Shown: piece after piece, positions 55,154 to 64,000 of the stretch
Numbering within the stretch: position 1 is the stretch's first letter
Layout of the letters: the number at the start of each line of letters is the position of its first letter
Assembly: GCA_016648135.1 (NCBI GenBank)
Contig: JADDOH010005094.1
Location: 1-64,000, forward strand
DNA from: Agrypnia vestita
Lineage: Eukaryota > Arthropoda > Insecta > Trichoptera > Phryganeidae
Reading direction: 5' to 3'
Length of the DNA: 64,000 nucleotides
Notes under the pieces: model-generated
Database searches by the model: none
Told to the model about the DNA's origin: nothing
The model's input: only the letters and a program-made list of their open reading frames with translations
Program-made: the position numbers and the translations under genes

Positions 55154-55956
55154 TATATGAACGATGATTAGTACACAAGCAAACAGTATAATTATAAACT
55201 TTTAACAAATTAATAATAGAGCAAAATTATAATTATAAACTTTTAACAAATTAGTAATAGAGTAAAATAAAGATAAGATAACCAATATACCAGATAAATA
55301 AGATAAAATAAACCAAAAAAATATTATAAAAGTTATAATCAAAACATATTTAAAAGGGAAATTAACAATAATTAGGACACTTTAAAATAAATAAATATAA
55401 ATGGGGAATGAAACATAAGTAAAAATTTAGTCCATTAAACTGTAGTTAATTCCATTGGTATATTAATTATTTATTTCACACATTATTATTAAACAATAAA
55501 CAACAAAACAAAAAATAAAATTATTGGAAAAAATCTATCAGGATCATTGAATATATATGCGTTAAGAAATAAAATGAAATAAATTGTATGACAAAACTTT
55601 GCAGTGCTCGGGCCAATTGAAGCATTTAGTAAATCATTTGCATCGCATATAAAGTCTAATAATATATTTAATTGGTGGAGGAAATGTGCAATAAATACCG
55701 GGAACACGTCCGCGCCTGACAAGTTCAGTCGGGCGCTTTTAATGTCCCACAATTTATCTCAGATCGGAGCCAAATCGAATGTTTGCGTATCGCAAAAATA
55801 ATTCGGGGAAATTTATTATTCCGACTGATTGTGACGTTTATGTGTGATGGGTGGCGGTTCTTATTTCGGCATGTTCCAATCATAATCTCAGCTAAAGTGT
55901 CGGAGCTGGTCGTGTCGGGGAATGGTCAGAAATATGAGCAGGAAACTGGATCGTTA
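55154..55956. other. Unassigned stretch with a GC-richer patch
   Basis: 55590-55950 is less AT-rich and has no match elsewhere in the window. The open frames (55604-55801 plus, 55489-55752 minus) have no recognised domain. I cannot tell host single-copy DNA from an old element. Confidence 0.3.
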
Positions 55957-56111
55957 AGCTACTGATACACGTGCTTATTAGTGGCACGTGAGCATGCGAG
56001 GTATCGACCTTCTTTAGGCCTTGCTTATTAGTGGCATGTGTGTACGCACATTGCTAGTAATGAGCATGCCACTTAGTGGCATGCTCAAAAATCAACCGCC
56101 GGTTGATTTAT

Positions 56112-56365
56112 CGTACTTGTATCGTATTTGGGTCATGTGCTCAGAGGAGAAAAATATGAATTGCTCCACCTGATTCTTATGGGCAAGATAGAGGGTCGTA
56201 GAGGTGTTGGAAGGAGACAAATTTCCTGGCTCCGCAATATACGCGACTGGACGGGCATAAGAAGTGTTGGAGAGCTGTTTCGTGCTGCCCAGGACAGGGA
56301 CGCTTTCTCTCGGGTGATAGTCAACGTTGGGGGGACCTGACATGACACCAAAAGAAGAAGAAGAG
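56112..56365 (+). mobile_element. RTE-like LINE 3' end with 11-bp target-site duplication
   Basis: Encodes MGHVLRGEKYELLHLILMGK, IEGRRGVGRRQISWLRNIRD, WTGIRSVGELFRAAQDRDAF and VIVNVGGT before a stop, then AAGAAGAAGAAG. Same family as 43848-44163 and better preserved. Flanked by GGTTGATTTAT at 56101-56111 and 56366-56376; inserted in the Harbinger-like element. Confidence 0.82.
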
Positions 56366-56525
56366 GGTTGATTTATAATCATGCCACTGTCATTCACCAT
56401 GAGAGGGGGTATCTTTTGAGCCTGTGTGAACAGGCTTGCTTATTAAGAGCATGCTTATTTCATTCGCGGGCTTCGCGGCTAGTATTATCAATGCGATCTT
56501 CTCAGTCCCCGACAGATGAAACAAA

Positions 56526-56745
56526 TATGGCGCGTTGGGGAGATGATAAAACATTACCTTTCGTGACTTATTGTAGGAATCACGCATGTCTGTGGAATAC
56601 TCGGTCACCGTTCTGTAAAAATAATACAGCGAGAAACAATGTTTATGAAACTTTATTAAAAGGCATGAATGATTCAAATCTTACAATAAAAATTATAAAA
56701 ACTAAAATCAAAAATGTGCGGATGGAAACTCGGGAACTGTTTTGA
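56526..56745 (+). CDS. MADF-domain protein fragment of the Harbinger-like element
   Basis: Reads MARWGDDKTLPFVTYCRNHA, CLWNTRSPFCKNNTARNNVY, ETLLKGMNDSNLTIKIIKTK, IKNVRMETRELF, then a stop (73 codons). LxFVxxYRxHxCLWNxxSPxxKNxxxRxxxYExL...KxKIxNxR is a nearly complete MADF DNA-binding domain, the type found in Adf-1-like proteins and in the accessory protein of some Harbinger transposons. Here it would bind the crowded GCATGC repeats (inference). The frame is open upstream to 56368, and Met 56526 is chosen because the sister copy at 39157-39330 is homologous only from there. Whether the stop is native or an exon end is unclear. Confidence 0.55.
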
Positions 56746-57094
56746 TTTATTGGTTCACTTGAATTTTCTATTTCAGTTTGCAAAGTTTCCATTTTTAACA
56801 AGAGCTTTTCTATTCTATAACAAGAGCATGCCAGTAATAAGCATGTGTGTTTGATTGTTAGCTTTGAGCATGCTTATTTATGAGCATGCCACTAATAAGC
56901 ATGCTAGTTATGAGCAAGTGTGTACAGTTTTTAGGGCATGCTTATTAGCGGCGTGCTAAAGAGCATGTGTATCTGTAGCTTTACTTCCGTTGGTGACTGC
57001 TTGTATTATATTATCCGTCTCCATCTTGCAATCTTTCGTCATCATATTTCTAGAGTGTTTTATTGTCTTTTTTCTTTTATACTATCTGTTATCC

Positions 57095-57325
57095 GTCAAA
57101 AATGGCCTGCCGGCCGGCAACTGTACTATTCTAAACTCGAGCGATTGGGCGAAACGTGAAATGATTCGCGTCTTTGCTAAATCCTATATGTACTGTATTT
57201 TGCAAGCTCGGAGATGCTTTACACATCCTTCGGGTTTGCTTGTCTGGGGTTCAAGTCCCATCTCCGGCCGCTTAATTTAGTTTTTTTTAGCCGTGAATTC
57301 GAACAAAATTACTTGTGATTTTGTG
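57095..57325 (-). mobile_element. Helitron family 2 fragment with tRNA-like insert
   Basis: CGCGTCTTTGCTAAATCC and TAGCCGTGAATTCGAACAAA match 1260-1708 in inverse order. Between them, 57205-57280 (plus) holds GGTTTGCTTGTCTGGGGTTC, AAGTCCCATCTCCGGCCGCT, a tRNA-like block with a B-box-like GGGTTCAAGTCCC. Confidence 0.5.
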
Positions 57326-57367
57326 ATGTACAAATGATTGTTCATATATTGTAAAATTTATTTAGTA

Positions 57368-57425
57368 TTAAGTATAAACCCTGACGAAGGAACGTCGTTT
57401 CCGAAACCGGTTGGTTTTTACCAAA
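57368..57425 (+). ncRNA. Hammerhead-ribozyme-like motif (g), best copy
   Basis: A perfect 5-bp stem I pairs AAACC (57376-57380) with GGTTT (57413-57417). CTGACGA (57381-57387), extra A, stem II GGAA/TTCC around CGTCGT, GAAAC (57403-57407), CGGTT. ACCGGT is the palindromic stem III and GTT the cleavage-type site. Further stem I pairing follows after a T-T mismatch. Confidence 0.65.
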
Positions 57426-57480
57426 AATTAAGTGGTGATAAACTAAGTAAATTCGTTTAATTATGAACATTTTTTTCTTA

Positions 57481-58017
57481 ATTTTTTTTTCAATGATAGA
57501 CAAACTATTTTAAATACGGATAATTCACGAAAATTAGCAGACTGCTATTTTTACTATTACTCCACGTGTACCAACGTAAACGAGTGATTTTGTCGGTTTA
57601 TTTCCAATCCAGGATAGTAGGCACATAAATATATTGTAAATGTAATCTATTTGCATTTATTTTAATTTTAAGGTATTCCCATTATCTTATCTATTAATTC
57701 ATTGTATCCATGACCACAGGGGTATCATGTATAATTCAATAAATGTTAGAATAACGATTTTGAAGCTGACTTATGGTATTTTGAAGAAACCCATATGAAC
57801 TCTTATATTATCCCGTTACAATAAAAGTGCTTTTCGTGGTGACTTATAGTACAACTAAAGTCGACGAAAAAATGTTCGAGCGATGCGTTTTTCACGAACG
57901 GTGCCTTGATACTTTCTATAGGGAAGTTTTAGAACTCAAATAGTTCTATAAAAAAGTCTGCGACGACATATATGTTAAGGTTAATACACAAATTGATAAA
58001 ATATGACCAAAAGTTAC
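57481..58017. other. No feature seen
   Basis: AT-rich; no supported gene or repeat border. Confidence 0.3.
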
Positions 58018-58345
58018 TAAAAATCTAGATATATTATAGATGTCTCATAGAGACGAAATTATTTTTATGGGAAAGTAGATATGGAAGTATTTGGGTGTTA
58101 TAGGGCTTACGACCTGTCGTACGGCTGGCTTATGTGATCACTTTACACAATGTAATATTTACACCCATGATAGAATACCACATCTATCAAATTTTGAAGG
58201 TTGTATATATATTTAAGTTTCATAACCCGTTTCATACGTATGTTGTAATTAACCTTAGCGCGACTGGAATCCAAAGCTTTTTCATACCCCGTAATTAAAC
58301 ACAGATGTCACTAATGAGATATCTATTATTGATTTTTTTTTAAAT
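58018..58345 (+). mobile_element. Repeat family A copy
   Basis: GATATATTATAGATGTCTCA, TAGAGACGAAATTATTTTTA, TATAGGGCTTACGACCTGTC, GTACGGCTGGCTTATGTGAT and ACAGATGTCACTAATGAGAT in family order. Its inverted right end probably resumes at 58605-58660 after repeat R. Confidence 0.6.
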
Positions 58346-58349
58346 ATAT

Positions 58350-58540
58350 TTATTAATTTTTTTTTGATATTTATTACATTGTGGATATGCCAAACTGCAC
58401 AGCAGTTTTACGGCATGGTTGCCTTCAATATTTGACAATAATTTTTATTTTATAATGAAGATAGTAGGTCATTATCGAGTGTTGCATATTTTTTTACAAG
58501 TGATACATGATATGTAATTATAAATTAATGTAAGATTAGG
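58350..58540 (+). repeat. Repeat R, uninterrupted copy
   Basis: ATGCCAAACTGCACAGCAGT, TTTACGGCATGGTTGCCTTC, GTAGGTCATTATCGAGTGTT. It corresponds to 47490-47633 plus 48136-48215 without the Helitron. Confidence 0.6.
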
Positions 58541-58604
58541 TACATAGCTTTAATATATATTCTTTTAGCTTGTACTTTTTTGAAGCCAATTGGAATTCTT
58601 TAAA

Positions 58605-58755
58605 ATATAATTTCGTCCCTTTGAGACATCTACAATATATCTTGATTAATGATGTACCTGGGACAATATCAAGTGCTGTGTTCTGAAAAATTTGGACAAA
58701 CTCAAAGTATTCTAAACTAAAAATCCACGCGTTCACAGCCGCTGGCACAGCTAGT
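58605..58755 (-). mobile_element. Repeat family A right end and Helitron 3' stub
   Basis: TTTGAGACATCTACAATATA, TCTTGATTAATGATGTACCT is the inverted family A end with its outer module (to about 58715). Then AATCCACGCGTTCACAGCCG, CTGGCACAGCTAG (58720-58755) is a Helitron family 1 terminus. Confidence 0.5.
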
Positions 58756-59570
58756 GGTTTATAAAAAGCAGCGTGTTGTCGCTACGGCTGGAGTATTTAT
58801 TGATGACAGGACAATTTAATATGTGACCAAAGCTCTGAGGCCTGAGAAATCTGTTACCGGTGCTTGTCACAACATTGACGTGATGAAGAGGCGGCGGTGC
58901 TTGTGGAAGACGACTAACATTAGAACTCCTGGAGAATTGGCTATCGAAGCAACGTCAGGCATGCTGGAAGCCGTGAGCTTCAGGTCGGACGGCAGACTTC
59001 GAAGCCATGGACTGTTGCTGCTATAAAAAGAAGTCGACATGGTCAATCGATGCCTCTAATTTTTTATATTTTCGCGAGGAATTATTAAAAACGCTGGGAT
59101 TTAATACAGGATTTATTGAATACCGATTAATTAATTAAACTAACGTACAACGTCGCTTATCACTATTAAATGTAACGCTATTTCTTAAATTAAACTATTT
59201 CTTAAATTTATCACTCGTAAATTGATACTTTATATTCGCTTTGACACTCAATTCACTATTCACTAGAATATTCCATCCTATTTCCGCACTTATTAATTTC
59301 GCTTCGGTTTATCTCGCTACGTAACAACTACCTGTCAACGCGCAAGGAAAACAACTCACTCCTTACTCCCATGTGTCGTATTTATATTGGCTAACGCTGT
59401 TATCCAGACGTTTCCAGTGTTTACTCGTAAATTCCAGATGTTCCTGGAAAGTTGCAGACGTCTCCCGAAAGTCGGAGGTGATTCCAGATCCTTCGGTAGT
59501 ATTGTGCCAACTTCAAATAACTGTCACTTGACAGAAGTGTTATATATATATTATAGTATATACATTTCCC
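58756..59570. other. Unassigned stretch with a GC-richer open frame
   Basis: 58823-59023 is open on the plus strand (67 codons, MTKALRPEKSVTGACHNIDV...) with balanced composition, but shows no domain I know. The rest has LTR-like composition without identifiable ends. Confidence 0.3.
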
Positions 59571-59572
59571 CA

Positions 59573-59625
59573 TCATCCCCTCCTGAGAAAGGGAACTTCG
59601 TTCTCGAAACTTGTAGAGTTGTTTA
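59573..59625 (+). ncRNA. Hammerhead-like motif (h), degenerate core
   Basis: CTC, CTGAGA (one base of the CTGANGA core missing), stem II GGGAAC/GTTCTC around TTC, GAAAC (59606-59610), TTGTA, GAG. Stem I is CTC/GAG and the site GTA. Stem III ACTTGT is not a perfect palindrome. Confidence 0.45.
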
Positions 59626-59696
59626 TTCATCTTGAATAAAGAAAATAAATATATTTAGTGGTGTATACCAAGTCGTGTTTTATTTAATTATTGAAT

Positions 59697-59755
59697 ACTT
59701 ATTCATTAGGAACCGGCATGTAAATACACCGCCATTTTCGACGGGCTACAGCTAG
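59697..59755 (+). mobile_element. Helitron family 2, 3' terminus
   Basis: TAGGAACCGGCATGTAAATA, then CCGCCATTTTCGACGG and GCTACAGCTAG followed by T. Only the last 60 bp are present. Confidence 0.6.
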
Positions 59756-60211
59756 TTTATCAACATTTCTTATAGTTCCTAATGATTATATGCCTGAAAA
59801 GGTATTCGATAAAAAAATATTTTTCCTGAAACAAGATATCATTCTTTGAAATAAGATATTTCCGACACTGGCCGTTTATCCACTGTTCCACCAGATTGCC
59901 TGCAGAGAATTGGTCGATAGTCTGGTTGCCTCAGTCACAACAGTTGTTGGGAACAAGAATAGCCCTCCGAGATGTAATCTTCTCGCTCTACAGAAATAGA
60001 AATGGACCAAACTATATATAGAACACACTCGCCAGCCAAAAACGTACAGAATCGATTCGGATAACATTTATTCACAATTTCGTGTGATTCACTTGTCAAA
60101 TGTCTGAATTCCAACGAATGTATACGCGAGGTTTGATCAAAAAATTCGTGGGAATGTCTGAGTTTAAAGTAAGTAAGATTCTAAGGAAAAGTTTATTGTA
60201 ATAAACTTTTT
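59756..60211. other. No feature seen
   Basis: No supported gene; the open frame 59876-60067 (minus) is not recognised. Confidence 0.3.
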
Positions 60212-60690
60212 ACTCCCTTTATATTAACTCGTGGAGTCTGCTCGATTTTTGACCCTTTTCCCGTGATCCAGTCGAGCTGAAACTTGACAAGCAGACTCGT
60301 GGCAACGATCAAGAAGATCTATCAAATTTTCGTTAAAAAAATAAAATAATTATAGTATAATTTCGGATTTTTAGAAATTTTATTGGTTTTTTCAAATTGG
60401 AATCATTCGAAAAGTTTGATTACTAGCATAGCGGCCCGATAACGTCGGGGAATATTTTCTAAATTTGAATTACTCCGTCAGTATACATAATAGGTACTTC
60501 ACTACGAATGTCGAAAATCTAAATTGACTGACAAATGTTTTTAGAATTTAATCTTCAAAGCATGAAGTGTCTTATCAAAGCTCAAAACATCTGACATTTT
60601 AGAAATATATTAAATTACTGTAAGTTTAGTGTTTTGTTATATGTTTTAATTCGCCATTAATTGTTTTTATATTTTACAAAGAAAGGGAGT
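60212..60690 (+). mobile_element. TA-flanked MITE (Tc1/mariner-like ends), full copy
   Basis: 479 bp from ACTCCCTTT to AAAGGGAGT with TA at each border. Contains GAGTCTGCTCGATTTTTGAC, CCCGTGATCCAGTCGAGCTG, GTGTCTTATCAAAGCTCAAA. It encodes nothing. Partial or split copies: 17015, 40925, 46254 and 63645. Confidence 0.7.
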
Positions 60691-62775
60691 ATAATAAAAA
60701 CTTGTTTTTTATGGGTTACTTTTTATAACTCTTAGAATATTCATCAGTTATTTGCCCACGTAAATATACAGATATATTTTACAGATATCTATGAAAATAT
60801 ATTAAATAGATTCAGAAAAATAAATTATATTTCGTAACTCAGTATGGATGGTGTGGGATAATGTTTTCATTCATAATTTTTATAATAAAAATCTTAAAAA
60901 TGCGCTTCCTTCAAAACGTAATGTGATTGGTCGTGACGTTGTTTGGCAAGAATCAAAGACAAACATACGTGATCTATGGTGTTTGTCACTGTAATTTGTT
61001 TCGTTTCTATGGTAACCGTACTTCTTCGTACATTCTAAATAATACTTGCATTCAAATGATCTTCACAACAAAACAGAGTGGAATAAGAAGAAAGTACTTC
61101 ATTTTTCTTCTCGTCTCGTCTCATCGCACGACACCACTCCTGTCTTAAGGAAGCACTCTTAGGCAGAGTTATAAATAGTATATCGGGAGTTTTATGGGAA
61201 AAATTTCTAAATTTTGGTACCATACAATATTAACAATACTTTTTCCCAGACATTATGGATCAAATACAGAAAAGCCGGCTTGTTTTGTATAAAAACGAAT
61301 GAATGTCTAAATACGCGAATGTGCTGTCACGTGGTAAAAGTCAGATTGACATGAAAACTGCCAAATTACGACACTTGCGAAAATAAACGTTTTGGCGGTA
61401 GTTTAAAATGGTGATTTTCAAAATCGTTTTTTAATATTAATATACATATTTAAAAAAATCTTTTGCTTAAACGTATTTTCTAAATCAAAGTTGTTAAGAT
61501 TTTTTTATTTAAAAAAATGTGTATAGGTAACACGTTGCTAGAATCTAAAGAGTGTAGAAAAAAAACGAGTGAGCCTTACAGTAGTCGCATAAGCTGTGTA
61601 ACGTTTGACATCTCACAATTAAAAATATCAATTGAGCAGCGACAGAAATTAACCTCAAAATTTGAAAAAGCTAATACCTATATATTTTTTAATTAGTAAA
61701 TACAAGGTAAGAAAATGTATGTGCATTTATTTATTATTGAATTTTGCCACACTAGGTAGGTACCGTATATATCTACATACGCATTTTGTTTAGAAATGTG
61801 TTTGGTCAGTTATATGTTTTTATTTATTTTCATATATGGAGGTAGTGCGCCGCCATACATATTGTATGAAATCTTTGAATAAATGTTTAAAAATAATCAC
61901 ATAAATTACATAAAATAGTTATTGCTTACATTAATGTAAAAAAATATTAAGTATTTATTGGGTAGTTTCGAAGATATAAGCCAAAATATATCAAACTTAC
62001 AACATCCACATGCTTGACACGTAACATATATACAAAATCAGAAGCGTTGGCTTTTAGAAGTGCGCGTCTTCGCTATGACGGCATTTCATTCATCATTCTC
62101 ATTATTCTCGATTATTTTATCGAAATTCTTGAAAAGAATTAAAACTCATACTAACAGAAATGTAACAAAACACGGGGCGAAAAAACATTCTTAAATTTAC
62201 GGTTCGCGTCTAAGATGAGTCCTGTTCTTATAGTATATTTTTGGCGGGCTAATTAGAGCAAATTACACTTAACTTAATAGCCGCGTGGTGTAAAGGATTT
62301 TTGATCATCAACGGAAACACGCGAAGGATCGTAAAAGTGTTTTGAAATGCGATATTATTCACAAACGTCTTTAGAATGTTGCATCACGAAGTGTCAACCA
62401 AATCATCTTTTAAAATTGGTAAATAAATTAAGAGAAGAAATATAAATTTGTGTATTTTTTGATCAAACCTCATAATGTATATGTTTTATTTTACCGTGAA
62501 AATTTTTGTTTACGCCAAATTTCTTGGCAAAATAAAGATCACATCTCGACAGATTTGATGCTGAAATGACTATGTAAAAAAATCATATCCAGATATAGAT
62601 TAAAGAACTGATTTCTAAATATTCTTTGATTTATTTTAGATTTGAGTTCCTTTGGGGTCTATGGACATCGCTAAACGATATGTGGTATTTTCTTCAGAGG
62701 ATAGTGCCTCCTGTGACATGGATTCTAAGCTGTCCTTCCATACTTAAATTATTATTAAATATTATATATTTTTAT
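60691..62775. other. Unassigned AT-rich stretch
   Basis: About 2.1 kb in which I see no supported gene, RNA or repeat border. The frame 60927-61148 is not recognised. Confidence 0.3.
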
Positions 62776-63300
62776 AAAGGGTTATTTGTAAAACATTAAT
62801 AACCTCGCAGGACTATGTTTCTGCTTTGATTACGAGTCGAAATTCTTCAAGCTATCATGACCTAATATCAATAGTTAAGGAGATATGCGACATCAAAGTT
62901 TGCATTTTTTTTTCAATATTTCTGACTTATTTTTTGTAAAACGTTGGACTATCATTACAGTAACTCATATCGATTACGAAAAATTCATTCGTTTCAATAC
63001 AAGTTAAATAAAATGATACAAACCCTGAAAAAATTCCAATTGGAATTTGAAGTTTTTTTATTATTTTATTTGACTTGTATTAAAGGAAATGAATTTTTCA
63101 TATTCGATATAAGTTACTGTAATGATAGTCCAACGTTTTACAAAAAATAAGTCAGAAATATTGAAAAGAAAATGCAAACTTTGATGTCGCATATCTCCTT
63201 AACTATTGATATTAGGTCGTAATAGCTTGAACATTTTCGAATCATAACCAAAGCAGGAATATAGTCCTGCGAGATTATTAATGTTTTCCAAATAACCCTG
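62776..63300. mobile_element. Foldback MITE with mariner-type ends, second copy
   Basis: Near-palindromic like 54615-55153: GGGTTATTTGTAAAACATTA at the left and AATGTTTTCCAAATAACCCTG at the right. The left CAGGG has become AAGGG. The centre has a single AATTCCAATTGGAATT instead of two. Confidence 0.78.
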
Positions 63301-63644
63301 TATATTATTATTTCTTTTTATCATTATATGTACATACTTTATTGTATTTCTTTGATTTTGTTATTTATACTTCAATTATTTTGGGTTCCTTTTATTTTTT
63401 ATGTTACTGTTTTATTTCTATGTATTATAATTATGTATTTTGTTTTCAATAAAGACATATCTTAAGGCGGAGACAGTACATGGCCATGCCACTTCGCAAC
63501 GGTTTATACGACCGGTGCGGGGCAGCACGGTCCTGCTTGTAGCTGAAAAAAAAGGTAACCTGGAGACGTTTGAGTAGGACCGATATGGGAGCTTTTGCTC
63601 TCAGAACGGTCCTGGGTAAGCGGTGGGTACCATTCACTGTCCTT
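63301..63644. other. Unassigned stretch with a GC-richer patch
   Basis: 63470-63640 has balanced composition and repeats ACGGTCCTG (63527, 63607) plus an inverse GGACCG (63578). No open frame I recognise. Confidence 0.3.
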
Positions 63645-63945
63645 CCATACTATTTTTACTTCCTTTATATTAACTCGTGGCGTCTGCTTGTCTTCTTGTC
63701 TGACGAAAAAACTTTGGATCCATTTTAAACCCCTTTTCCGTGATCCAATCGAGCTGAAAATTTGCAAGCAGACTCGTGGCGACGATCAAGAAGATCTATC
63801 AAATTTTCGTTAAAAAAAAATTAATAAATTTTTGGATTTTTCAAATTTTGAATGGTTTTTTCATACAACTTTTTAAGTTGTATGAAAATATTTCAACTGT
63901 CTGGTAGACGCGAAACCTGATTATAGTATAATTTTGGATTTTCGG
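63645..63945 (+). mobile_element. TA-flanked MITE family, partial copy
   Basis: Starts TACTTCCTTTATATTAACTC near 63653-63662 (line ACTTCCTTT), then GTGGCGTCTGCTTGTCTTCT, TGACGAAAAAACTTTGGATC and GATCAAGAAGATCTATCAAA. The distal half differs from 60212-60690 and resembles 41100-41180. Confidence 0.55.
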
Positions 63946-64000
63946 AAATGTTTTATTACTCCCTTTCGTAGCGTCGCCCGGCCGAAGCCTAGGTTAAGCG

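Larger units (their letters stand above)
55957..56980 (+). mobile_element. Harbinger-like element with MADF ORF and GCATGC repeats
   Basis: Terminal inverted repeats AGCTACTGATACACGTGC (left) and AGCTACAGATACACATGC (right, inverted) differ at 2 of 18 positions. TTA lies at both flanks (55954-55956, 56981-56983). Subterminal copies of GCATGC-CACTAATAA-GCATGC and its parts crowd both ends (55975-56085, 56435-56460, 56815-56965). It carries a MADF-domain ORF (56526-56745) and a nested LINE (56112-56365). No DDE transposase gene, so non-autonomous. The TTA duplication and a Myb/MADF-type protein fit PIF/Harbinger. Confidence 0.7.

Noticed and set aside
55975..56965. GCATGC repeats as a satellite or centromeric array
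   Set aside because: They cluster only at the two ends of one TIR-bounded element with a TTA duplication, which fits subterminal transposon sites better.

Overview
This is a repeat-rich, AT-rich invertebrate genome window, most likely from an insect. The evidence is spliced exons with GT/AG borders, CTAGT-ending Helitrons, many Penelope-like elements (PLEs), LINE tails with (GAAGAAG)n and (TTAG)n, mariner-type and PIF/Harbinger-type elements, tRNA-derived SINEs and a MADF domain. I cannot name the species.

Host gene. The only host gene I can support is on the minus strand: three consecutive coding exons of an ELOVL-type very-long-chain fatty acid elongase (22886-23076, 14857-14994, 10928-11033), in phase with consensus splice sites. 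The third carries the HxxHH histidine box. The start lies upstream (above 23076, not found). The C-terminal exon was not seen in 1-10927, so the gene probably runs off the left edge. Its introns are filled with PLE, LINE, SINE, MITE and Helitron debris.

Right of 23076 almost everything I can classify is mobile DNA. From left to right: a foldback MITE (27000-27259); a degenerate RNase H-bearing LINE (27545-29773, resuming at 35136) interrupted by a 5.36-kb non-autonomous LTR element (29774-35135, flanked by ATTT); Helitrons (36696, 38720, 47634, 52549); several RTE-like LINE 3' ends with target-site duplications; a mariner-type foldback family (54615, 62776) and a TA-flanked MITE family (46254, 60212); and a 1.02-kb Harbinger-like element carrying a MADF ORF (55957-56980).

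Two observations stand out. (1) The LTR element ends in an exact 1,420-bp palindrome (33716-35135: two 701-bp arms and an 18-bp centre). Its outer ends are therefore both U5-type LTR ends, and the centre lies on a hairpin-forming sequence. This looks like a minus-strand cDNA that snapped back and was then integrated through two U5 ends. (2) At least ten sites across the window have hammerhead-ribozyme-like architecture (CTGANGA, hairpin, GAAA, a short self-complementary stem III, a GT[A/T/C] cleavage-type site). They sit in PLE terminal repeats, often as inverted pairs. All copies with a complete core share one extra nucleotide after CTGANGA, and stem III is a palindrome in nearly all.

All calls are by eye. 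Repeat borders without a stated target-site duplication are approximate.
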